DNA of 64,000 bases from the NCBI RefSeq assembly GCF_018343615.1, contig NZ_JAGYPI010000001.1, positions 1,506,960-1,570,959 of the forward strand, written 5' to 3'. Below, one piece after another: positions 50,056 through 57,149 of this stretch. The position numbers were made by a program, and so were the translations under genes. Under the pieces are notes generated by a model. That model was not told the DNA's origin and did not search any database. It saw only the letters and a list, made by a program, of their open reading frames with translations. The stretch's first letter is position 1; each line of letters begins with the position of its first letter. Source of the stretch: Bacillus sp. FJAT-49736 (lineage in GTDB: Bacteria > Bacillota > Bacilli > Bacillales > Bacillaceae_C).

Positions 50056-52644
50056 ATGGCAGATAAATATCAAACAAGAGAGCAACGCCGTAAGCAACAA
50101 CAAACAAAGGCGTCTCCAAATAAAAAAGGAAAACGAAAAAAACGATCTTTATTTAAGCGTTTAGTGTTAACTTTATTGCTTCTTTGTATAGTTGGCTTCT
50201 TATCTGGAGTCGCTGTATTTGCTTATTATGCCAGCAGTGCCCCAAAATTAAATAAAAAAATGCTGACAGATCCAGTGGCATCGGTAATATATGACAAAAA
50301 TAATAAGCCAATCGAGACAATCGGTTCCGTCAATCGTACCTATGTTAGATATGATGAATTACCAAAACTTGTAGAGGATGCTGTTTTGGCAACAGAGGAT
50401 GCCAGATTTTACAAGCATCATGGAATTGACCCTATTCGTTTAGGCGGCGCGGTCTTGGCTAATATAACTAGAGGATTTGGAGCAGAAGGTGGAAGTACAA
50501 TCACCCAGCAAGTAGTTAAAATGTCTTATCTATCGGAACAGAAAACATTAAAGAGGAAAGCTCAAGAAGCTTGGCTATCCCTACAATTAGAAAGACAATA
50601 TACAAAGCATGAAATATTAGAAATGTATTTAAATAAGATTTATATGGGAAATGGTGTCCATGGAATCGCAACAGCTGCAAAATATTATTACAATAAGCCT
50701 TTGGATCAATTAAACCTTCCACAGGTTGCTGAACTTGCAGGTATTCAGCAAAGTCCAAATAACTACAATCCATTTGATAATCCGGAACTTGCTGAAAAAA
50801 GAAGAAATATAGTTCTTTCCTTAATGTATCAGCATGATAAAATTAGCAAACAGGAAATGGATGACGCTCAAAAGGTTCCTATTACTTATGGTCTTGTGAA
50901 ACAAAAAAATCGGACAAAAGCAAAGCAAAAATATGATGCCTTTGTTGATGCAGTAATTGATGAAGTTAATTCTATGGGCGACTACAATGTCTTCACGGAT
51001 GGATTGAAAATTTATACAACATTAGATCCAAAAGCCCAAGAATATACGGAAAATATGTTAAATACAAATGAAATTGTTAACTATCCTGATAACAAATTCC
51101 AAGCTGGGGTTACCTTATTAGATACAAAAACTGGTGAAATTCGTGCAATTGGAGGTTCTCGTAATCCAAAAGTTTTACGCGGAATTAACTATGCTATTGA
51201 TACTAAACGATCTACGGGTTCTACTATTAAACCGATTCTAGACTACGGTCCTGCTATTGAATATAATAAGTGGTCCACCTATCACCAATTAATGGATACA
51301 CCAACCAATTATCAGCATGGTAATGTTCCATTACATGACTGGGATCGACAATATAAAGGACAAATGTCCATGAGAAAAGCTTTATATGAATCAAGAAATA
51401 TTCCTGCATACAAAGCTTTAATGGAGGTTGGTTTTGATAATGCGAAGAAATTTTCATCTAATTTAGGGTTTAATTTTAATAACCTTGTTGAATCCTCTTC
51501 CATTGGTGGTGGTATTGAAGTATCTTCCATGCAACTGGCCGGAGCGTATGCTGCCTTTGGAAATAACGGGATATACAATAAGCCACATACGGTAAGAAAA
51601 ATCGTCTTACGCGACGGTGATACAGTTGTGAAAAATACACCAAAACCTAAAATTGCGATGAGCGATTACACTGCTTATATGATTACAGATATGCTAAAAG
51701 ATGTTCTTACAGCACCTACAGGTACAGGTAGAGATGCAAATGTTCCAGGATTAAACCTTGCAGGTAAGACAGGTACAACCAATTATTCTGATGAGGAAAT
51801 GAGAAAATGGAATATAACTGATTCGAGAGCTGTTCCGGATGCTTGGTTTGCAGGATACAATACAGATTATACATGTGCGATATGGACTGGATACCCAGAA
51901 AGGAAGAATTATATTGCTCCAGGACCAAATCAGCATATTGCTCAATTAATGTTTAAAAATTTAATAAGCTATGTAGAGCAAGGTAAACAACCGGAAGATT
52001 TCAAAATGCCTGCAAGTGTGGTTAAGCTCCCGGTTGAAATGGGTACGAATCCAGCCCAAAAGCCAAGTGCATTAACACCTAATGATAAAATTACTTATGA
52101 GCTATTTGTAAGAGGACATGAAGAGCCTTCACAAGTTTCGCAAAAATACGATAAGCTTGAGTCTCCAACAAATGTAAAGGGTACTTATAATAAGGATACA
52201 AATGAAATTACCTTATCTTGGGATCATCCAAAAGCAAAAGATGGTGTTACATTTGAGATTTCAAGTTCCGTTAATGGAACAAAAGAATCATTAGGTGCAA
52301 CAAGCGATAAAACATTGACCATTTCTAATGCAAAGCCTGGACTAACCTATACCTTTGAAATTACTGCTGTCCTTGATGGTGAACGGAGCAAGCCTGCTAC
52401 TGTCACAGTAATAATTCCAAATCCAAATCAAAAAGGTAATGGTAACGGGAATAATAATGGCAATGGCAATGGTAATGGTAATAATAATGACAATGGCAAT
52501 GGTAATGGTAATAACAACGGCAATGATAACGGTAACGGTAACGGGAATGGCAGTAGTAAAGGCAACGGCAACGGGAATGATAATGGCAGTGATAATGGAG
52601 ATAATCAAACCGAGCCTCCCAAGCCGCCTGAAGATAATGGATAA
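50056..52644 (+). CDS. ponA: Class A penicillin-binding protein PBP1A/1B (PonA)
   Basis: Bifunctional peptidoglycan glycosyltransferase and transpeptidase, 862 aa. Lys-rich cytoplasmic tail, membrane helix (about residues 34-56), GT51 domain (VLATEDARFYKHHGID, GGSTITQQVVK, LEMYLNKIYMG), transpeptidase with STIKP (SxxK), ESRNIPA (SxN) and AGKTGTTNY (KTG), then a fibronectin-III-like domain (about 695-785) and an extended Asn/Gly tail (about 790-850). PonA tails of this type occur in B. subtilis too. GpsB, its regulator, is at 41.4-41.7 kb. Confidence 0.97.
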   Translation: MADKYQTREQRRKQQQTKASPNKKGKRKKRSLFKRLVLTLLLLCIVGFLSGVAVFAYYASSAPKLNKKMLTDPVASVIYDKNNKPIETIGSVNRTYVRYDELPKLVEDAVLATEDARFYKHHGIDPIRLGGAVLANITRGFGAEGGSTITQQVVKMSYLSEQKTLKRKAQEAWLSLQLERQYTKHEILEMYLNKIYMGNGVHGIATAAKYYYNKPLDQLNLPQVAELAGIQQSPNNYNPFDNPELAEKRRNIVLSLMYQHDKISKQEMDDAQKVPITYGLVKQKNRTKAKQKYDAFVDAVIDEVNSMGDYNVFTDGLKIYTTLDPKAQEYTENMLNTNEIVNYPDNKFQAGVTLLDTKTGEIRAIGGSRNPKVLRGINYAIDTKRSTGSTIKPILDYGPAIEYNKWSTYHQLMDTPTNYQHGNVPLHDWDRQYKGQMSMRKALYESRNIPAYKALMEVGFDNAKKFSSNLGFNFNNLVESSSIGGGIEVSSMQLAGAYAAFGNNGIYNKPHTVRKIVLRDGDTVVKNTPKPKIAMSDYTAYMITDMLKDVLTAPTGTGRDANVPGLNLAGKTGTTNYSDEEMRKWNITDSRAVPDAWFAGYNTDYTCAIWTGYPERKNYIAPGPNQHIAQLMFKNLISYVEQGKQPEDFKMPASVVKLPVEMGTNPAQKPSALTPNDKITYELFVRGHEEPSQVSQKYDKLESPTNVKGTYNKDTNEITLSWDHPKAKDGVTFEISSSVNGTKESLGATSDKTLTISNAKPGLTYTFEITAVLDGERSKPATVTVIIPNPNQKGNGNGNNNGNGNGNGNNNDNGNGNGNNNGNDNGNGNGNGSSKGNGNGNDNGSDNGDNQTEPPKPPEDNG
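52434..52610 (+). repeat. Low-complexity Asn/Gly-coding repeat in ponA
   Basis: A degenerate array of GGTAAT / GGCAAT / GGTAAC hexamers encoding about 59 residues of Gly, Asn and some Asp (GNGNGNNNGN type). Codon alternation between GGT, GGC, GGA and AAT, AAC has kept it from being a perfect repeat, but slippage is likely. Confidence 0.85.
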
Positions 52645-52660
52645 TAAAACATACAAATAA

Positions 52661-52705
52661 AATAAGGCTTCTACTTTGAAGACAAGGTAGAAGCCTTATT
52701 TTTGT
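52661..52705. terminator. Bidirectional terminator between ponA and ypoC
   Basis: A perfect 14-bp stem AATAAGGCTTCTAC / GTAGAAGCCTTATT with a 12-nt loop, A and T tracts on either side, overlapping the ypoC stop codon. Confidence 0.9.
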
Positions 52706-53199
52706 TTGTATTTTTCCATTACTATTTTTTTAGCAAAATGTTTTTGTTGTTCCAAAAAAAGCTCAGAAAGCTGGATAAAGGCAGAATAATTGCGATAATT
52801 TGCTAATATAAAATGAAGCCGTTCTTTACAATTATAAGGCTTAATTGCAAATAATTTCACCTGTTTTTCCCAGTCATACAGATGAACAGGATTATTATTG
52901 CTCCAAAATAATAGACTTAAAAACAATGAAATACCTTCAAGCATTTTAGATCCTGTATCTTTATTTCGGCCTTTTACAATAGAACTCAATTCTTCTCTTA
53001 GTGTATTCCATTTATCCGATAAAACGGGGACACTAATTTCGGGTTTGAGCCATGGAGATTCGTTACTAATTTGATTATAAAATAATAATTCAGGTAAAAA
53101 TAATTGGTGAGTGTAGTCATGTTTATTTTCTGATATCAAAATATTTTCTTGAGGGAAAAATAAAGGATGCCTTAGTTCTTTTGGTACTGCAATATTCAT
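52696..53199 (-). CDS. ypoC: YpoC-like protein (167 aa)
   Basis: A 167-aa protein from MNIAVPKELRHPLFFPQENI. It fits YpoC by position (last gene of dnaD-nth-ypoC) and size; recognisable pieces are LSLFLSLLFWSNNNPVHLYD and KPYNCKERLHFILANYRNY. ATG 53199 directly follows the nth stop (TAA-CC-ATG), implying coupling. Helical, cytoplasmic, function unknown. Confidence 0.78.
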   Translation of the reverse strand: MNIAVPKELRHPLFFPQENILISENKHDYTHQLFLPELLFYNQISNESPWLKPEISVPVLSDKWNTLREELSSIVKGRNKDTGSKMLEGISLFLSLLFWSNNNPVHLYDWEKQVKLFAIKPYNCKERLHFILANYRNYSAFIQLSELFLEQQKHFAKKIVMEKYKQK

Positions 53200-53201
53200 G
53201 G

Positions 53202-53855
53202 TTAAACCACTTTCTTTTTCATGCGCTTTTTCCCTTCTCTGCACAAATCTAAAAGCGGGCAAATATCGCACTGTGGATTTTGTGATTTACAATGATAACG
53301 ACCAAAGAAAATCATGCGATGATGTGTAACAGACCATTCTTCCTTAGGAACTTTTTTCATTAGTGTTTTTTCCACCTCAAGAACACTATCCTTATATCTA
53401 CAGAATCCTAGCCGTTTACTTACCCTTTCCACATGGGTGTCCACTGCAATAGCAGGTTCCCCAAAAGCAACAGATACAACGACATTAGCAGTTTTTCTGC
53501 CTACTCCTGGCAGTTTAGTCAGTTCATCCCGATCGTCAGGAACCTTTCCACCATACTCAGCATTTAGCATTTGGCAAAGCTTTTGTATATTTTTTGCCTT
53601 ATTTCTAAATAATCCAATTGATCTTATATCATTCTGTAATTCTTCTAAAGGAACGGATAAATAATCTTCCGGTGTTTTATATTTTTGAAATAATTGCTTT
53701 GTTACCTTATTTACTAGTGCATCCGTACATTGTGCTGATAAAGACACGGCAATAACTAATTCAAAGGGATTTGAATGAATTAGTTCACAATGTGCCTCAG
53801 GAAACATTTTTCCCATTTCATCGAGACAAAATCGAATTTGAGATTGATTTAACAT
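53202..53855 (-). CDS. nth: Endonuclease III (DNA glycosylase/AP lyase)
   Basis: Removes oxidised pyrimidines from DNA. 217 aa from MLNQSQIRFCLDEMG. The helix-hairpin-helix LTKLPGVGRKTANVVVSVAF (about residues 112-131) includes catalytic Lys, and the catalytic Asp is in AIAVDTHVERVSKRL. A 4Fe-4S cluster is bound by C-x6-C-x2-C-x5-C (HCKSQNPQCDICPLLDLC). ATG 53855 after AAGGTGG; a much longer frame to 54053 overlaps dnaD in a frame unlike any Nth protein. Middle gene of dnaD-nth-ypoC. Confidence 0.95.
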   Translation of the reverse strand: MLNQSQIRFCLDEMGKMFPEAHCELIHSNPFELVIAVSLSAQCTDALVNKVTKQLFQKYKTPEDYLSVPLEELQNDIRSIGLFRNKAKNIQKLCQMLNAEYGGKVPDDRDELTKLPGVGRKTANVVVSVAFGEPAIAVDTHVERVSKRLGFCRYKDSVLEVEKTLMKKVPKEEWSVTHHRMIFFGRYHCKSQNPQCDICPLLDLCREGKKRMKKKVV

Positions 53856-53898
53856 CGAACTATACCACCTTAATTCATTGAACATTACACTTATTGCT

Positions 53899-54594
53899 TT
53901 ATTGTTCCAGCCAATTATAAAATGGGACTGTATTTGTACTTTTGGAGGTAGCTTGCGTTGATTTCCGCTGCTGTCGAAACTTTTGACCGTGTTTATTTGC
54001 TTGTTCAATTGTATTGATTCCGTTCTTCTTCCATTCAAATAAAATTCGGTCAATATACCTAAAATTCAATTTCCCGGATAGGACTGCTTCTTTCAGTGCA
54101 GCTTTAATAATAGCAGGGTTTTGCTTATCCTGATCAAGCCACATAGCAAGTGTTTCACATTCTAAAGGTGATAATGGTCTGCCAAATTCCTGTTCAAATG
54201 TAGTATACAAATTTGTTTCTTGCAGCAAATTCTTTTCTAGCTCGTCCTGCTTTTTATCATAAAGCATTTCCTCTATTAATTTTTCCCATAGTGGTTTGAG
54301 AGAGTATTTTTCGCAACGAATATTATTTTCTAAATAACTTTCTTCAATACCAATAAATCTATTTTGCAGCAATCTTCCAAGGATGGAAGTGCATATGCTG
54401 TCGGGTATGGTCATCCTCGTTGCAAGCTCCTCTGGAGTGGGAAAATCCTTCCCCTTTTCTAAAAAAGATTGAACTTGCAAAAGTAAAACTAATTCTGTTT
54501 CATTCAATCCTATCTGTTTATACTTTGCTAATAAAAGCTGTGGAATTGGAAGAATACCCTCTTCTATCCACGTCATCATTATATCTTTATCCAT
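53899..54594 (-). CDS. dnaD: Replication initiation protein DnaD
   Basis: A primosomal protein that acts with DnaA, DnaB and DnaI in loading the replicative helicase. 231 aa. N-terminal winged helix (MDKDIMMTWIEEGILPIPQL, ELVLLLQVQSFLEKGKDFP) and the C-terminal DnaB_2 domain (FEQEFGRPLSPLECETLAMW, YIDRILFEWKKNGINTIEQA). ATG 54594 with GAGGTG, 6 nt. In B. subtilis asnS separates it from aspB; here asnS is not present. Confidence 0.93.
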   Translation of the reverse strand: MDKDIMMTWIEEGILPIPQLLLAKYKQIGLNETELVLLLQVQSFLEKGKDFPTPEELATRMTIPDSICTSILGRLLQNRFIGIEESYLENNIRCEKYSLKPLWEKLIEEMLYDKKQDELEKNLLQETNLYTTFEQEFGRPLSPLECETLAMWLDQDKQNPAIIKAALKEAVLSGKLNFRYIDRILFEWKKNGINTIEQANKHGQKFRQQRKSTQATSKSTNTVPFYNWLEQ

Positions 54595-54909
54595 GTTGGA
54601 CACCTCATGTATAAGTATATCATGGTACATGTATAATGAGAATCGAAATCAATTTCCATCCTTATATATAACAAGTTACTTATCGATTGAACCATTCATA
54701 TCAAAAAATGCCTTGTAAAATATAAAGACAGCAACAGCCGCCGATTATTTATATAAAATAATTTTGGATATATACGATTTTATAAAGTCATGGGAATGGA
54801 AAGATTTCACGAACATGTTCCTTGAATAAAATTTATGAATTCGTTCGTTGTAGAGTACCGCCATTCAGAATCGGCGGATCTACTTTAAAGAAAAGGAAAA
54901 TGGCTGAAT
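54595..54909. other. Intergenic region where asnS would be expected
   Basis: 315 bp between aspB and dnaD. No open reading frame resembling asparaginyl-tRNA synthetase or a remnant of it was seen, and no T-box motif. A compact hairpin occurs at 54858-54877 (CCGCC...GGCGG). A probable dnaD promoter region with TATACT-like sequence lies near its start codon. Confidence 0.6.
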
Positions 54910-54922
54910 TTACTCAGCCATT
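54899..54922 (-). terminator. Terminator overlapping the aspB stop codon
   Basis: A perfect 9-bp stem AATGGCTGA / TCAGCCATT with a 6-nt loop that contains the aspB stop codon, then a short T run on the minus strand. Confidence 0.75.
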
Positions 54923-56103
54923 TTTCTATGAATAAACTGCGATATTCTTGTTAGCGCATTTTCAAAATTTTCTAAAGAAGTGGCATAGGAAAGGCGAATA
55001 TAATTCGGAGCACCAAATCCGGAACCAGGAATTACCGCAACATTCCCCTCTTCTAACAAGCTCTGTGCAAATTCATCTACAGAATTGTATCCAGTAAGCT
55101 TCGCGGCTTCAGCTGCATTGACAAAAAAGTAAAACGCACCTTGAGGTTTTAAGCAGCTTAGTCCGGGGATGCTGATAAGTTTCGGATAAATAATATTTAG
55201 CCTTTCTTCAAAAGCACTTCTCATTTCTTCCACTGGAGCTTGCGTGCCATCATATGCAGCAATTGCTCCATATTGAGATGGAGTCGTTGGATTAGAGGTT
55301 GAATGACTTGCTAGATCTGTCATCGCTTTAATAATTTTCTCGTTTCCAGCTGCATATCCAATTCGCCATCCTGTCATGGAATGAGATTTTGATACACCAT
55401 TTATAATAATGGTTTGTGCTTTGAATGCAGGTGAAATTTGAGCAATCGATACGTGACGATATGCATCATATACAAGCTTCTCATAAATTTCATCCGACAC
55501 AATTAAAATTCCATGCTCTACACAAATCTCACCTAATGCACGCAATTCTTCCTCAGAATAAAGCATTCCGGTCGGATTGCTTGGAGAATTAATGATAAAA
55601 GCTTTTGTTTTAGGAGAAATCGCCTCTTTTAACTGCTCAGGCGTAACTTTAAATTGATTTTCTTCCGTACCATTAATATACACACATTTTCCACCAGCAA
55701 GCTTAACTTGTTCAGGGTAGCTCACCCAAAATGGTATAGGAATGATTACCTCATCCCCTTCATTTAAAAGCACTTGGAAAAGAGTATATAATGCATGCTT
55801 TGCACCATTTGTGACGATTATTTCAGAAGGTTTGTATTTAATACCTTGATCACGTACAAATTTATCCATTATTGCTTTTTTTAATCCTGGTAATCCGCCT
55901 GTTGCAGTATATTTGGTTTTTCCTTCCTTCATAGATTTAAAAGCAGCATCAATAATATGAACAGGAGTATTGAAATCAGGTTCTCCAGCTCCAAGACCGA
56001 TTACATCTAATCCCTCCGCCTTCATCTCATTCGCTTTTGCTGTAATGGCTAATGTAGATGATGGAGTTAATGCACTAACACGATTTGCTAAAGTTATTTC
56101 CAT
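54910..56103 (-). CDS. aspB: Aspartate aminotransferase (class I PLP enzyme, AspB)
   Basis: PLP-dependent transamination between aspartate and 2-oxoglutarate. 397 aa, normal for the AspB (subgroup Ib) family. Motifs: GLGAGEPDFNTP, NGAKHALY, SPSNPTGMLYSEEEL and the Schiff-base lysine in IIINGVSKSHSMTGWRIGYA (about residue 238). C-terminal Arg in PNYIRLSYA binds substrate carboxylate. ATG 56103 after GGAGAG. Downstream of ypmB/ypmA as in B. subtilis. It ends at a terminator that overlaps the stop codon. Confidence 0.96.
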   Translation of the reverse strand: MEITLANRVSALTPSSTLAITAKANEMKAEGLDVIGLGAGEPDFNTPVHIIDAAFKSMKEGKTKYTATGGLPGLKKAIMDKFVRDQGIKYKPSEIIVTNGAKHALYTLFQVLLNEGDEVIIPIPFWVSYPEQVKLAGGKCVYINGTEENQFKVTPEQLKEAISPKTKAFIINSPSNPTGMLYSEEELRALGEICVEHGILIVSDEIYEKLVYDAYRHVSIAQISPAFKAQTIIINGVSKSHSMTGWRIGYAAGNEKIIKAMTDLASHSTSNPTTPSQYGAIAAYDGTQAPVEEMRSAFEERLNIIYPKLISIPGLSCLKPQGAFYFFVNAAEAAKLTGYNSVDEFAQSLLEEGNVAVIPGSGFGAPNYIRLSYATSLENFENALTRISQFIHRKMAE

Positions 56104-56289
56104 AATTCTCTCCGCCTTTTCATTCGACTATTATATTAGGCACTTTTCTTAAACCTTGCTGCTTTGTAGACAAATATCCTCGTAATGACCTTCGCTTTTC
56201 TAATAAAACACCTTATCTCCGAACTATGTCTATAAAGGATTAATAACAATATACAAAAAAACAACAATTCATACGAAAACAGCCTTTTG

Positions 56290-56769
56290 TTAAATATTCT
56301 CTATTAATGTCGAGTGATTGCTTGTTTTAGAAAAATCGACATAAAAATAATTCAGCTTTTTAGATTTATCTAGAAAGGAAATTTCCCATACAGGAATTTC
56401 ATCCTTCATCCCAAGACGAATCCCCAAAATTTTATTAGGATTTTTTTTCTCCATAAGTTTATGAAGAGCTTCTTTTTTGGTTATTCCATCTGCCCACTTC
56501 ATTATGGTTATATTATCGGACAGATTATCTGGAATCCATACCGCAACTTTGGAGCCATTTTTTTGTTTTCCTACCACAACGGAGTATGCCTGTTTTCCAT
56601 TATATTGATAGAACTGATCTGTTGTAACAAGATCTGCCTTATCTTTTGCCTCTTGGACGGCGTTTTGTCTAGCTGTATTAAGTGGTTTTACTGCCTGAAT
56701 ATAAACATTCACAAAAAATCCGATAATCACTAAAACCGTTATAGTTATTCCTAATATCCATTTTTTCAT
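56290..56769 (-). CDS. ypmB: YpmB family membrane-anchored protein (DUF5590-like)
   Basis: A 159-aa single-pass protein: MKKWILGITITVLVIIGFFV (residues 1-20) is the anchor, followed by an extracytoplasmic PepSY-like domain (QAVKPLNTARQNAVQEAKDK, KQAYSVVVGKQKNGSKVAVW, VWEISFLDKSKKLNYFYVDF). ATG 56769 after AGAGG gives a length equal to B. subtilis YpmB; an upstream in-frame extension overlaps ypmA. Function unknown. ypmA lies 10 bp upstream. Confidence 0.88.
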   Translation of the reverse strand: MKKWILGITITVLVIIGFFVNVYIQAVKPLNTARQNAVQEAKDKADLVTTDQFYQYNGKQAYSVVVGKQKNGSKVAVWIPDNLSDNITIMKWADGITKKEALHKLMEKKNPNKILGIRLGMKDEIPVWEISFLDKSKKLNYFYVDFSKTSNHSTLIENI

Positions 56770-56779
56770 TTTTAGCCTC

Positions 56780-56950
56780 TTATGTACGATATATCGTAAA
56801 AATCGCTTTTTTGTCATCCTTTGCATCTAATGCAAGTCCAAACATTAAATCCTCTTGCTTAAGAGTTCGATTCAGCGCATCTACAATTTTATACAGATCT
56901 GCATGGTGATCGATTTTCACGGAAGAAAGTACTTCAATTTTGCTTTCCAT
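56780..56950 (-). CDS. ypmA: YpmA-like small protein (56 aa)
   Basis: A 56-aa acidic cytoplasmic protein, MESKIEVLSSVKIDHHADLY, LNRTLKQEDLMFGLALDAKD, KKAIFTIYRT, which matches YpmA in pattern and position (between dinG and ypmB). ATG 56950 after AGAGGG. Function unknown. The ypmA-ypmB pair is likely cotranscribed. Confidence 0.86.
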   Translation of the reverse strand: MESKIEVLSSVKIDHHADLYKIVDALNRTLKQEDLMFGLALDAKDDKKAIFTIYRT

Positions 56951-57108
56951 TTTTAATCCCTCTTTACACACAAATTTTGTTATTCATATTGAGTTCGAAT
57001 GATGGTCACAATAATTATTAAATACACCTCATCATTATAACAGTAAATGAATATAAAATGATGAATAATTTTAATTCAAAAACTACCTCTAGTCCACACT
57101 CATATTTA

Positions 57109-57135
57109 ACGCTGTACATTGTACAGCGTATTTTT
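57109..57135. terminator. Inverted repeat downstream of dinG, probable terminator
   Basis: A perfect 9-bp stem ACGCTGTAC / GTACAGCGT with an ATT loop, 14 bp past the dinG stop. The T run is better on the plus strand, so an alternative is an operator upstream of ypmA. Confidence 0.6.
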
Positions 57136-57149
57136 CCTCTTATCACCAA

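Noticed and set aside
52342..52656. Hydrophobic 104-aa minus-strand ORF opposite the ponA tail
   Set aside because: Ile/Val/Thr repeats simply mirror the Asn/Gly codons of ponA; not a membrane protein gene.
53856..54053. N-terminal extension of nth to 54053
   Set aside because: It overlaps dnaD in another frame and is unlike any Nth N-terminus; the ATG at 53855 has a ribosome binding site.
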